This document shows positions 11,478 through 21,328 of a DNA stretch of 64,000 nt, piece by piece. Source of the DNA: Allodiplogaster sudhausi. Lineage: Eukaryota; Nematoda; Chromadorea; Rhabditida; Diplogasteridae. The position numbers were made by a program, and so were the translations under genes. The notes under the pieces were generated by a model, which had not been told where the DNA came from, did not search any database, and was given only the letters and a program-made list of their open reading frames with translations. Within the stretch, counting starts at the first letter, position 1, and each line of letters starts with the position of its first letter. Location: assembly GCA_945643635.1 (NCBI GenBank), contig CALZFC010000300.1:248001-312000 (forward strand), in the 5' to 3' direction.

Positions 11478-13637
11478 GAAAGTTGAAAAATAGAACTAAC
11501 ATAGCCAGTCCTTGCCACTGGGCTTTTTAGAAGATGGCACGACCACGTAGTCACAAACCACCTGATCGCCGGAAGTGCTGGTCGATCGAATCTTGAAGGA
11601 AGATGCCGGCGGAGGAATGTGCTTTCCACGACTCCACAATCTCTTCACAGGTGTCTTCCCAGCAGAACGGCCGGATGCATCCGAGAGAATATGCTCGCTT
11701 GTCGTGCTGCCAATGCTCCCGCCGCTGGCAACACTGGAACTTCGGCTCCTTCTCTGCCGAGGCGGCACCACCAGGAGGCTCTCCATGAATTGTCGAATGT
11801 CTAAAAGTGCGTAGTATTAAGAATATTTTGTTCGTATATGAAGAACAAACTAACTTGATGAAATATCGTCAAACATCGGAAGAGGGGCATCGTGTTCAGA
11901 AGGAGCCACAGAATCAGGAGTTGGAATGAAGAGTGGAGGAAGGCGCACCGCCTTTGTTCTGCCAGACACAGTTCGCTTGACGGACACTCTCTTGCCTGAC
12001 TCTCTCTGGAAGTTCGGTCCCGGTTCCACATCACTCACTTCAACGTTCACAGAAGCGTAAACTGGAAAAAGAAAAGAAATGCTTTTGAAGTGCATTAGCA
12101 AATAAAAATGAATGTAGTCAATATGTAAATGATAATATAAATATGAAGTAAATGAAATAAATTCAAAGGAAATCATGTAAATAATCATAGTAAGAAAATT
12201 AGAAAACCTGGTACATCGGAGACTGCTGCTGGTTCTGGTACATAGTAATGATCAAAAAGTCGACGCTTCACTGGCCCCGCAACGTGAGGAAGAGTGGTCG
12301 TTTGAGCAGGCACAGATGTCGACGATAGATCTATGATTATGAGATGTAATAAAAAAATATCTCTCTCCGAAAAAAAAATCAAACCATCTGAAGAGTTGCT
12401 GATAGAATCTGAAGAATATGCGACAACCTCTGCTTCTTCAGAAGGGACAGTAGAAGTGGATGGTGTGGTTCCAAAGCTGAAAGAAAAAGGAAAGTCTAAT
12501 AAAAAGTATATACTATAAGAAAATAAACAAAAAGAATTAATTCAAATAGCAAAATGAAACCTAAAATGAAAGAACAGATATGAATACGTACACCATGTTC
12601 GCTGTAAAGCGAATGTTCCTCACGACATCCGCCAAGAAGTTGTCCTTCGCCTGCTTAGGGAAGCGGACGAAGCGATCACACAACTGCTTTCGACACTTCA
12701 ATGCCTCTGCATTATTCTTGAGTATGACGAAGTCCTTGTTGAGCAGAATCGTCTTCATTAGTTCGAGATCTCGTGAAGTGAATGCAGCGAAGGTGATTTT
12801 ATCGAACTGAAAGTAACAATGTTTTTCATTGTATAAGCTATATGTGAATTTTATTTTATAAGCAATATTTAATATTATTTATGGTAAGAAAGAATGTACT
12901 AACGCATGAGAAGTTGAAGAAATGAAGAGCGGTGAGAATGCCTTGAAGAGCGATTCGCATTCCAACCTCAGCTGGCACATGGAAAATGCCGATTCCAAGG
13001 AACGGGAATACCTAAATATAAATATAAGGTAATAGCGAGCAAGTAAATATAATAGTAGTGAAATAATATACAGACCAGTGATCGCCATCCATGCTTGCGA
13101 GCTTTTCGAAGAGACCTGAAGTACACGGCGAAAAGTTGGAAATGCTGTTCTTCCGTAAGCAATGTCGAATCTGCATTTCCTGAGCAGTTTGGAGCGACGG
13201 CGTGGATGATTCCTAAACAGTAAACGCATGGCAAAAGTGCATACAGATTTAATGAGTAGCTGAAAAGTAACCTTTGCAAGGAAGTCCGTAGGCCGCCGTG
13301 CGCACGACATCACCCGGTCTCAGCTCGAGGCGGTTGTAGCCGACTTTTCTGCAGAACTTCGCCTTCCTCATTGCCAGTTCATCATCGAGAGCAGAAGGAA
13401 GGAGTTGGTTGGCAAGGCGAGCAATTTTTCTTCGAATCGCGCCGTTCACTCCGCTACCTAAAAGGATGTGGAAATGATAGTGAATAGAATTAAACAAAAT
13501 AATAAGGTTAACAGAAATACTAAGAAAATAATACCTCCACCGAGCTGAGCATTGGCCGCGTTGACGATGACATCATGGTCGGTGACGTCTTCAATAGGAC
13601 ACTGAGTGACCTTGATGATCTGGTGGCGAGAAGACAT
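1316..13637 (-). CDS. Giant Helitron polyprotein: macro - Rep - Pif1 helicase - USP (frame broken twice)
   Basis: Replication protein and helicase of a rolling-circle (Helitron) transposon with extra domains at both ends. I threaded 46 exons on the minus strand. Main ones: E1 13535-13637, E2 13272-13457, E3 13076-13212, E4 12904-13011, E5 12592-12806, E9 11501-11800, E10 11176-11347, E11 10837-11101, E13 10282-10595, E17 9067-9520, E25 7463-7714, E29 6720-6848, E32 5623-6033, E34 4921-5081, E38 3926-4185, E40 3364-3612, E41 3045-3281, E44 1987-2564, E45 1630-1909, E46 1316-1518 ending in TAA. Nearly all junctions are GT-AG and phase-consistent. The sum is about 8.57 kb of coding sequence, about 2,850 residues. 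The start was chosen as the first ATG, opening the macro domain. Two junctions need a frame change (E10 and E38), so it is drawn as one gene by inference. Alternatively a macro gene (13637-11190, 542 residues if unspliced to the rest) lies directly upstream of a Helitron gene without its own ATG. About 45 introns is unusual for an active transposon. Confidence 0.75.
4150..4185 (-). other. Probable frameshift 2 (helicase, after the NMR motif)
   Basis: E38 begins in phase with [10 protein letters not shown], the conserved helicase motif. The next conserved block ([11 protein letters not shown]) is in another frame a few codons later. A one-base loss or two-base gain around 4155-4170 explains both. 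A rival reading is an internal acceptor just before the [11 protein letters not shown] block, but it has no pyrimidine tract and would delete the NMR motif. Confidence 0.6.
4629..4657. repeat. TA microsatellite in an intron
   Basis: A short (TA)n run inside the Helitron intron between E35 and E36. Confidence 0.85.
6720..8123 (-). other. HUH Rep endonuclease domain (E23-E29)
   Basis: Rolling-circle initiator nicking domain. Seen: [19 protein letters not shown] and ARVLNAQLG in E23; [20 protein letters not shown] in E24; [15 protein letters not shown] in E25 (Helitrons usually have TCNPKW, so C-to-G and P-to-N changes); GMPHAHIL near 7479-7500, the HUH metal motif; and [11 protein letters not shown] in E29, carrying the paired catalytic tyrosines. 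All catalytic motifs are present. The altered TCNPKW motif is the only oddity. Confidence 0.85.
8183..11101 (-). other. Helitron N-terminal region (E11-E22)
   Basis: Contains features known from Helitron proteins ahead of Rep: a basic stretch, then [18 protein letters not shown] at the end of E13 (zinc-like CxxC...CC followed by G-K-V), a [13 protein letters not shown] segment in E14, [16 protein letters not shown] in E15, and [13 protein letters not shown] in E17 (usual form PLLFPyGedG). E17 ends in an acidic stretch. These match the conserved order of the Helitron-like N-terminal family. Confidence 0.8.
11190..11247 (-). other. Probable frameshift 1 (macro linker to Helitron N-terminus)
   Basis: In E10 the frame coming from the macro side reads [12 protein letters not shown] and then hits TGA at 11190. 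The frame continuing into E11 is open only from an upstream TGA near 11245-11247. One extra base in the GGG run at 11235-11237 would join them. A cryptic intron of about 57 bp could also join them, but its splice sites look poor. Confidence 0.55.
11430..11474. repeat. TA microsatellite in an intron
   Basis: A (TA)n run of about 44 bp inside the intron between E9 and E10 of the Helitron gene. Confidence 0.9.
12904..13637 (-). other. Macro domain (exons E1-E4 of the polyprotein)
   Basis: Residues 1 to about 178. Macro domains bind or hydrolyse ADP-ribose conjugates. Seen in sequence: [20 protein letters not shown] near residues 23-42 (the NAAN and glycine-rich ligand loop), a GDVV..AAYGLP strand, an IHAVAP strand, and [12 protein letters not shown] near 144-155, which matches the second ligand loop (usually FP.ISTG.YG.P). 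The loop lacks the usual STG, so activity is uncertain but the fold assignment is firm. It heads the Helitron frame and is spliced in phase into a serine/proline-rich linker. Confidence 0.85.
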
Positions 13638-13913
13638 CGTAGAAAGAACACTTGAAGAAGTAGAAATGAGATATCTGGAAAGATAAAGAATATGAGGGAG
13701 AGACAGAGCGAGAGTGAAAGATAAAAAGGATGCAAAAAAAAGTGAGTTAGAAACATCGAGAAGAGAGAAAAATGGTCGGAGTTGGTTGGGAAGCGGTGAA
13801 GCATCGTTAATGAAGATGAAGCCTTAAAATTTTCAGCAGATAATTAAGCAACTATAAGTGATAATTTCACACCTTTTAAATTTCGGAAGATACGTAGAAG
13901 CGATAAGTAAGTA
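13638..13913. other. 5' flank of the Helitron gene
   Basis: Purine/pyrimidine-biased sequence between the start codon and the satellite. No TATA box or splice acceptor can be assigned with confidence. The Helitron 5' end (TC) should lie here or in the satellite; not identified. Confidence 0.4.
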
Positions 13914-13929
13914 ATGTTCACAGCAATTA

Positions 13930-14050
13930 AGTATCCCTCTATATGTCTAATTATCTCTCTCTTATTCTACATATCTCTCTCTCTCTTGTTCTCTCTATAC
14001 ATCTCTCTTTATTTATCGTTCTGTCTCATTCAATCTCTCTTGAAGTTGTA
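13930..14050. repeat. CT-rich low-complexity stretch at the satellite edge
   Basis: Runs of TCTCTC alternating with TTTAT mark the transition from Helitron flank to satellite. Confidence 0.6.
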
Positions 14051-14189
14051 TGTCTTCTTAGCAGATCGATCCAGAAACAACTGCCGCTGGTATGCAGATT
14101 TAATGTGCAGGAAAAGAAGATGAGCAAAGTTACACGAGCACGGCCACTCTGGAATACACATGACATCACGAATTGGCATACTTTTATTA

Positions 14190-15595
14190 CCTTTTCTTTA
14201 TTTCAGATTGCTCTAAGTGAACCTGGCCGCAAAATCTGCAGTTCTATGCGTTCGCAAAGAACCGCAAAAGATGCAGTTCCATGCGTTCGCAAGGAACCGC
14301 AAAAACCGCGGTTCCAAGCGTTCGCAAGGAACCACAAAAAATGAGCGGCCAGGCTAACAGGAGAGCCAACCGAGAGACTGCGCCGCGAAGTTGCCGATTA
14401 AACCGAGTTCTGGAATGCCAGTAATCCAGCGCAACCTATACTTGACGGCTTTTCGACCAAAATTAATTTTTCAGCACAACTCTCTTTCGCTGTATGGTAC
14501 TGGATTGGCCGTGTACTTGTAAGTGTCTGTCAGAACGCTCAACGTGAATTATACACAACTCTCTGTAGCTTATTACAAAGCTCATACTTTGTACATTTCA
14601 CTGGTATAGAGAGAGAGTCAACTTTCGGTCTCTTTGTATGTGTTTTAATGTAAACAAACGCGTAAATGCACACATGTTGGCATTGTTCCAAAAACTTTAA
14701 ATGACTTGTGAATGCGTTCAATGGACACGAAAAAATGCATATTTTTGCAGAGAGACAGAGGAATGCGAGAGGAAGACAGAGAAATAGAGAGAGAGTGGAA
14801 AAGTAAGTTGTAAGTGTATATATTTATTGTTTTTCATGTGTTTGGCTGCATGTGTGGTTGAGGCAGCGCGAATTGGCAAAGTGCCAATAATTATGAGGTG
14901 CAAAGAGGTGCGAAGAAATGAGCGAAATGAGGTGCAATGTGTGTTTTTTCTGCTTGCGCAGATTTTTTGCAATTTATTATGAATATTAACGTTAAGTATT
15001 GTGTACTTACAGAGTTGTAAACAGCATAATTGAGACTTTTGAGTTTAAAGAGCCAAAGGTCCTCGCACGAATTTGATCATACTGTAGACGGCAAGAGTTT
15101 TACTGAGAGCTTATTGGTTGGCTGAGGGGAGGAGCTTATGTCTCTTTTTCTTAATTCTCTCCTCTGCACACAATTCCTCGCATTTTTTCTGCCTCTCACG
15201 CAAACCACGCCTCCCTCTCGCACACGCTAAAATGATCGCAGACACGTAAGAGCTTATTAGGAGTACAGGGAACTAGTTAACTAAGTTAAGCTACTTTCTG
15301 GAGTACTACTACTTTAGGGAGCTAAACAACTTTAAAGAGCTAAGAAAAGTTTAGGAGTTTTTAGAGTTCAGGGTCTCAGCTAAGCTTAGGGAGCTAAAGA
15401 AGAGTTAAGGAGTTTTTAAAGTTTCCGGTCTCAGCAAAGCTTAGGGAGTAAAAGAAGAGTTAAGGAGTTTTTAGAGTTCAAGGTCTCAGTTAAGCGTAGG
15501 GAGTTAAAGAAGAGCTAATCAGTTTTTAGCTGGATTGTAAGAAGAGAAAAGAAGACATCAAAGGCTTTAAGAAGAGTTCAGAGCAGGACAATACA
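14190..15595. repeat. Diverged satellite unit with decayed class F cassette
   Basis: Holds 35-bp family 2 monomers (14220-14340), a decayed leader at 14384-14404, an S module (14500-14720) and 55-bp monomers (about 15355-15535). More diverged from other units than they are from each other, consistent with an old edge copy. Confidence 0.75.
14384..14404 (-). pseudogene. Decayed SL-like leader, class F
   Basis: On the minus strand this 21-nt segment starts GGTTTAAT and ends AACTTCGCG followed by GC instead of the GT donor. It sits at the leader position relative to the shared upstream block, so it is read as a decayed leader. Confidence 0.5.
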
Positions 15596-15599
15596 CAAA

Positions 15600-16660
15600 A
15601 CATCAATTGGCATAATTTTATTATGTACTATTTATTTCAGATGACTCTAAGTGAACCTGGCCGCAAAAACTGCGGTTCCAAGCGTTCGAAAGGAACCGCA
15701 AAAACTGCAGTTCCATGCGATCGCAATAAACCGCAAAATTCGCAGTTCCATGCGATCGGAAGAAACCGCAAAATTCGCAGGTTCAAGCGTTCGCAAGGAA
15801 CTACAAAAAATGAGCGGCCACGCTCACAGGCGAGCCAAACGTGAGAGTGCGCCTCGAAGTTGCAGATTGAACCGAGTTCTGGAATGCCAGTAAACCAGTG
15901 CAACCTATACTTTACGGGTTTTCGACCAAAATTTTTTTCTCTATTTCGCTGTAACAGGCAATTTCAGGACTTGGACTTATACTTGTAAGTGTATGTCAAA
16001 ATGCTTAACGTGAATTATACACAGCTCTCTGTAGCTCATTACAAAGCTCTTACTTTGTAGATTTCACTGGTATAGAGAGAGAATCAACTTTTGGTCTCTT
16101 TGTATGTGTTTTAATCGGAAAAAACGCATAAACGCACATATGTTGGCATCGTGCCAAAAACTTTAAATGACTTGTGAATGCGTTCAATGGACACGAGAAA
16201 AATGCAAATTTTTGCAGAGAGGCAGAGGAATGCAAGAGGAAGAGAGATAAATAGAGAGAGAGTGGAAAAGTAAGTTGTAAGTGTATATATTTAATGTTTT
16301 TCATGTGTTTGGCTGCATGTGTGGTTGAGACAGCGCGAATTGGCAAAGTGCCAATAATTATGAGGTGCGAAGAAATGAGCGAAATGAGGTGCAATGTGTG
16401 TTTTTTCTGCTTGCGCAGATTTTTTGCGATTTATTATGAATATTAACGTTAAGTATTGTGTACTTACAGAGTTGTAAGCAGCATAATTGAGACTTTTGAG
16501 TTTAAAAAGCCTAAGGTCCTCGCACGAATTTGATCGTACTATAGACGGCAAGAGTTTTACTGAGAGCTTATTGGTCGGCTGAGGGGAGGAGCTTAAAGTG
16601 CTCTTCTTATCATGTGTTCTAAGCGCTACTATAGAAATCTTCAAATTTTTCTGGTCATTT
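15600..16660. repeat. Second diverged satellite unit with decayed class F cassette
   Basis: Family 2 monomers at 15660-15810, decayed leader at 15853-15873, S module at 15975-16230. Clearly homologous to the preceding unit. Confidence 0.75.
15853..15873 (-). pseudogene. Decayed SL-like leader, class F
   Basis: Minus strand: starts GGTTCAAT, ends CTTCGAG, followed by GC. It keeps the GGTT...AAT...GAG frame of a leader, but the donor is GC and stem I does not form. Confidence 0.5.
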
Positions 16661-16734
16661 TGAGCAATCAACTATGTTTCTGCGATAAAAATGAAGCAAG
16701 ATACAAAGAAATTGCCTTTCCCGAAACCACTACA

Positions 16735-16940
16735 CGTTGAGCTAAGAAGGCCATCTCAACTCGACGTCACGTCAAGCCAAGCCAAGAAGGCCATCTCAGC
16801 TCGACTGTCACGTCAAGCTAAGAAGGCCATCTCAGCTCGACGACACGTCAAGCCAAGAAGGCCATCTCAGCTTGACGTCACGTCAAGCCAAGAAGGCCAT
16901 CTCAGCTCGACGACACGTCAAGCCAAGAAGGCCATTCCAT
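16735..16940. repeat. 35-bp minisatellite, family 1
   Basis: About six monomers with exact 35-bp spacing. The core GCCAAGAAGGCCATCTCA is followed by GCTCGACGTCACGTCAA. On the minus strand each monomer has the U-rich GGCCTTCTTGG and then a hairpin CTTGACGTGACGTCGAG (7-bp stem, TGA loop). Confidence 0.95.
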
Positions 16941-18610
16941 GCGTTCGCAAGGAACTGCAAAAAATGAGCGGCCAGGCTCACAGGCTAACCAAACGTGAGG
17001 CGGTGCCTTGAATTCGCCGATTAAACCGATTTCTGGGATGCCCATGAACCGGCGCACACTATACTTGACGGCTTTTCGACCAAAATTTTTTTCTCAGCGG
17101 GGCCAATTTTTTTTGTTCTCAGACCTCGGATGAGGAAACTCCTTTTAAATGTCTAATCGTTCAGACTTACTTTTATACAACATTACATAGCTAAAAAAAA
17201 CCGCCTTTCTCTATAGAAAAATGTAGGATAGAGAGAGACACAGCTTCCGAGCTCTCTCTAAATGTTTTACGCTAAATTAAAGTCTTGTGATTACATATGG
17301 CTGGCTCAACTGCACACAAAGTTTAGAAGAGAATATCAGCTCGGAGTGATAGTTTTAATATGCTTCCTTTATTTCAGATTGCTCTAAATGAGCCTGGCCG
17401 CAAAAACTGCAGTTCCAAACGGTCGCAAGGAACCGCAGAACCTGCAGTTCCAAACGGTCGCAAGGAACCGCAAAAGCTGCAGTTCCAAGCGTTCGCAAGA
17501 AACCGCCAAAGCAGCGGTTCCATGCGTTCGCAAGTAACGGCAAAAAATGAGCGGCCAGGCCCACAGGCGAACTCGCCGATTAAACCGATTTCTGGGATGC
17601 CCATGAACCGGCGCACACTATACTTGACGGCTTTTCGACCAAAAATTTCATATGGCTCCATGTCTTGAATGGCGCTTGGCAACTTGCCAAGCTGCGAGAG
17701 AGACACTTTATCGTTGTACTTTAATTACTTAAGATGCATCAGAAGAACCGCTTTTCTCTGCAGCATCCGACACCATAGAGAGAGGCGGCTCTTTTAGGCT
17801 CTCTCTATTTTTAATTCTATTTTAAAGAGTTTTTGTGGTCAAGCCAAGAAGGCCATCTCAACTCGACGTCACTTCAAGCCAAGAAGGCCATCTCAGCTCG
17901 ACGTCACGTCAAGCCAAGAAGGCCATCTCAGCTCGACGTCACGTCAAGCTAAGAAGGCCATTCCATGTGTTCGCAAGGAACATCAAAAAATGAGCGGCCA
18001 GGCTCACAGGCTAACCAACCGTGAGGCGGTGCTGGAATTCGCCGATTAAACCGATTTCTGGGATGCCCATGAACCGGCGCACACTATACTTGACGGCTTT
18101 TCGATCAAAATTTTTTTCTCAGCGGGGCCAATTTTTTTTTGTTCTCAGACCTCGGATGAGGAAACTTCTTTTAAATGTCTAATCGTTCAGACTTACTTTT
18201 ATACAACATTACATAGCTAAAAAAAACCGCCTTTCTCTGTAGAAAAATGTAGGATAGAGAGAGACACAGCTTCCGAGCTCTCTCTAAATGTTTTACGCTA
18301 AATTAAAGACTTGTGATTACATACGGCTGGCTCAACTGCACACAAAGATTTGAAGAGAATATCAGCTCGGAGTGATAGTTTTAATATGCTTCCTTTATTT
18401 CAGATTGCTCTAAATGAGCCTGGCCGCAAAAACTGCAGTTCCAAACGGTCGCAAGGAACCGCAAAAGCTGCAGTTCCAAGCGTTCGCAAGAAACCGCCAA
18501 AGCAGCGGTTCCATGCGTTCGCAAAAAATGAGCGGCCAGGCCCACAGGCGAACCAACCGTGTGGCGGTGCCTTGAATTCGCCGAACGGAATGCAGAGCCA
18601 GGAAGGCAGA

Positions 18611-18651
18611 CCCAAGAGTGAGGAGCTACCTCAAACTTGGGTAACTAAACC
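18611..18651 (-). ncRNA. SL RNA-like cassette, class A, copy 1
   Basis: The 22-nt leader at 18630-18651 (minus strand) equals nematode SL1 except A-to-G at position 7. GTAGC follows at once as a splice donor. CCCAAG in the leader pairs with CTTGGG at 18611-18616, and TGAGG pairs with CCTCA around the donor, giving a stem I of 11 pairs with a 2x2 internal loop. An Sm-like CATTTTTTGC lies 121-130 nt after the leader start (18522-18531). Spliced leader RNAs donate their 5' exon to mRNAs by trans-splicing; whether this copy is transcribed is unknown. Confidence 0.65.
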
Positions 18652-18687
18652 GGCGTTTGAAAGAAAGCGCTGGATGCCTATGAATTT

Positions 18688-18716
18688 GCGCAACCTACAC
18701 TTGCCGAGTTTTCGAA
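18688..18716 (-). promoter_or_regulatory. Shared upstream block of SL-like cassettes (PSE candidate)
   Basis: Minus strand TTCGAAAACTCGGCAAGTGT followed by AGGTTGCGC, at -65 to -37 from the leader start. The same block precedes classes A and C at the same distance, class B at about -47 to -20, and in altered form classes D, E and F. SL RNA and snRNA genes of nematodes use a proximal sequence element in this position; its identity here is inferred from position and conservation. Confidence 0.5.
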
Positions 18717-19714
18717 GGGAGTTCATGATGCTGAGTGTGCGTACTTGGAATGCTGGCAAAGTGCCAAAAAATTATTATTTTAAGAGTTTTACTGCTTTAA
18801 AGGTTACATAAAATTACAAAAAAAAATCAGAGAGTAAGAGTAGAGTGTGAGAGACATGATAGAACTGTCTCTCTCTCTTTCTCTCTCTCTATGTCGTCTC
18901 TCTCTCTCTTTCTTTCTAAGTGAACAGGCTGCTTCAGGACTTGATCGTGTACTTGTAAGTGTCTGTGAGAACGCTCAACGTGAATTATATACATCTCTCT
19001 GTAGCTCATTACAAAGCTCTTCCTTTGTACAATTCACTGGTATAGAGAGAGAGTCAACTTTCGGTTTCTTTGTAAGTGTTTTAATGTGTTTTAATGGAAA
19101 GACACACACATGTTGACATCGTGCTAAAAACTTTAGATGGCTTGTGAATGCGTTCAATGGCCACGAAAAAATGCAGATTTTTGCAGAGAGACAGAGGAAT
19201 ACGAGAGGAAGACAGAGAAATAGAGAGAGAGTGGAAAAGTAAGTTGTAAGTGTATGTATTTAATGTATTTCATTTGTTTGGCTGTATGTTTGCAAGAGGT
19301 GCGAAGTGGTCGATGGAGGTGCGAAGTGAGAGTCGACGTCTGTTTTTCTCTGCCAACGCTATCTCGCCTTTTCGCGCCTGTGACTTTTTTTCTCTAACCT
19401 CTCAAAAACGCACCTATAACGGGCTGTTTTCGTCGAGGGGCGGAGCTAAGCGACTGTTTCGTTGTCTAACCTCCGTGTTTTGCGAGCAGCCTCGGCGAAC
19501 TTGTTTTTCTTTTCTCTGCTCGTCTGATCTCTCAATGCATAGTGATTCTCGTCGCTTTCTCTCGCTCTCATGCCTGCTCTCCAATCTTTCTCCATGGGCT
19601 TGTGTTCTCATTTACACTTCTGCTTGTGAACTATCTAGAGGAACTAGTTAACTAAGTTACGCTATTTCCGGGAGTACCGCTATTTTAGGGAGCTAAAGAA
19701 CAAAAAAAAGTTTT

Positions 19715-19940
19715 AGAGTTCAGGGTCTCAGCTAAGCTTAGGGAGTTAAAGAAGAGTTAAGGAGTTTTTAGTGTTCAGGGTCTCAGCTAAGCTTAGGGAG
19801 TTAAAGAAGAGTTAAGGAGTTTTTAGAGTTCAGGGTCTCAGCTAAGCTTAGAGAGTTAAAGAAGAGTTGAGGAGTTTTTAGAGTTCAGGGTCTCAGCTAA
19901 GCTTAGGGAGTTAAAGAAGATCTAATGAGTTTTTAGCTGG
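19715..19940. repeat. 55-bp minisatellite (example)
   Basis: Four to five monomers at 55-bp spacing with the core GTCTCAGCTAAGCTTAGGGA and then AAAGAAGAGTTAAGGAG. Further copies near 15355-15535, 24170-24390, 28155-28380, 35065-35290, 45350-45570, 50860-51085, 53445-53670, 56480-56720 and 61860-62090. Confidence 0.9.
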
Positions 19941-20657
19941 AGGGCAAGAAGAGAAATTAAAACATCAAAGGTTTGAAGAAGAGTTCAGAGCACGCCAAAG
20001 AGCTTACGAATACAGCACAGCAGAAAGCATGCTCAGTATGAGAGTTTAAGTAATTCAATGCACTAATAAAGACTCCTAATTTTTCGCTCAACTGCACGTA
20101 GAGCTAAGAAGGCCATCTCAGCTCGACGTAACGCCGAGCCAAGAAGGCCATCTCAGTTCGACGGCACGCCGAGCCAAGACGGCCAACTCAGCTCCACTGA
20201 ACGCAGAGCCAAGAAGTCAAAGGTTTGAAGAAGAGTTCAGAGCACGCCAAAGAGCTTACGAATACTGCACATCAGAAAGCATGATAAGCATCAAAGGTTA
20301 TAAGAAAAGTTCAAAGCACGACAAAGAGGATACGAAAACAGCACATCAGAAAGCATGCTATAATATGGTCTGAACATCAGAAAGCATGATAAGCATCAAA
20401 GGTTATAAGAAAAGTTCAAAGCACGACAAAGAGGATACGAATACAGCACATCAGAAAGCATGCTAAAATATGGTCTCCTAATTTTTCAGTTATTTCTAAG
20501 CTGTACATCATCTTTCTACAATAAAAAGAGAACTATTAAAAAAGGCTCTTCCTGGCTCCACTGCACGTCGAGCTAAGAAGGTCATCTCAGCTCCACTGAA
20601 CGCAGAGCCAAGAAGGCCATCTCAGCTCAGCGTAATGCAGAGCCAGGACGGCAGAAT

Positions 20658-20695
20658 CAAGTTGAGAAGCAACCTCAAGCTTGGGAAATTAAACC
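20658..20695 (-). ncRNA. SL RNA-like cassette, class B, copy 1
   Basis: Leader at 20674-20695 differs from SL1 at positions 10 (A to T) and 17 (T to C), followed by donor GTTGC. Stem I: CAAG pairs with CTTG and TTGAG with CTCAA across a loop holding the donor GT, with one bulged C. The changes from class A are on both sides of the stem, so pairing is kept. 35-bp family 1 monomers follow downstream. Confidence 0.6.
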
Positions 20696-21287
20696 GACTT
20701 TGGATGGCTATTTCGCGCAACCTACACTTGCCGAGTTTTCAAAGGGAGTTCATGATGCTGAGTGTGCGTACTTGGAATGCTGGCAAAGTGCCAAAAAATT
20801 ATTATTTTAAGAGTTTTACTGCTTTAAACGATACATAAAATTACAAAAAAAAATCAGAGAGTAAGAGTAGAGTGGGAGAGACATGATAGAACTCTCTCTC
20901 TCTCTCTCTTTCTCTCTCTAACTCGTCTCTCTCTCTCTTTCTTTCAATGTGAACAGGCTTCTTCAGGACTTGATCGTTTACTTGTAAGTGTCTGGGAGAA
21001 CGCTCAACGTGAATTATATACATCTCTCTGTAGCTCATTACAAAGGTCTTTCTTTGTAAAATTCACTGGTATAGAGAGAGAGTCAACTTTCGGTCTCTTT
21101 GTAAGTGCTTTAATGTGTTTTAATCGGAAAAAAATGCGTAAACGCACACATGTTACGGCAAAAAATGAGCGGCCAGGCCCACAGGCGAAAAGTAACGGCA
21201 AAAAATGAGCGGCCAGGCCCACAGGCGAACCAACCGTGTGGCGGTGCCTTGAATTCGCCGAACGGAATGCAGAGCCAGGAAGGCAGA

Positions 21288-21328
21288 CCCAAGAGTGAGG
21301 AGCTACCTCAAACTTGGGTAACTAAACC
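21288..21328 (-). ncRNA. SL RNA-like cassette, class A, copy 2
   Basis: Leader at 21307-21328, same leader, donor and stem I as copy 1. Confidence 0.65.

Larger units (their letters stand above)
11176..12806 (-). other. Linker region of the polyprotein (E5-E10)
   Basis: E5 is a charged helical stretch (12592-12806). E6 to E9 are rich in Ser, Thr and Pro and look disordered. E10 (11176-11347) starts in the frame inherited from E9 and ends in a second frame that reads smoothly into E11; the first frame stops at 11190. No known domain was recognised. Intervening introns include a (TA)n run at about 11430-11474. Confidence 0.6.
1316..13637 (-). mobile_element. Helitron-family transposon, coding part; termini not located
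   Basis: The coding core has the diagnostic Helitron set: Helitron-like N-terminal domain, HUH Rep with HAH and two-tyrosine motifs, and Pif1-like superfamily 1 helicase in one product. I searched by eye for a 5' TC end above 13637 and a hairpin plus CTRR below 1316 on the minus strand and could not fix either. The two frame breaks suggest this copy may no longer be autonomous. Confidence 0.75.

Noticed and set aside
16735..16940. CRISPR-like array (35-bp repeats)
   Set aside because: The repeats are contiguous without spacers, the context is nematode, and no cas genes are present.
18738..18770. Possible 5S rRNA fragment (GTACTTGGAATGCTGG)
   Set aside because: Only a dozen bases resemble the 5S TAGTACTTGGAT region. 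The rest of 5S, including its internal promoter, is absent.
18839..18930. CT-rich tracts in S-module units as coding or polypyrimidine splice regions
   Set aside because: They vary in length between copies like microsatellites, and nothing downstream looks like an exon.
19715..19940. Telomere-like TTAGGG in the 55-bp monomers
   Set aside because: A single hexamer per 55-bp unit, not tandem, and nematode telomeres are TTAGGC.
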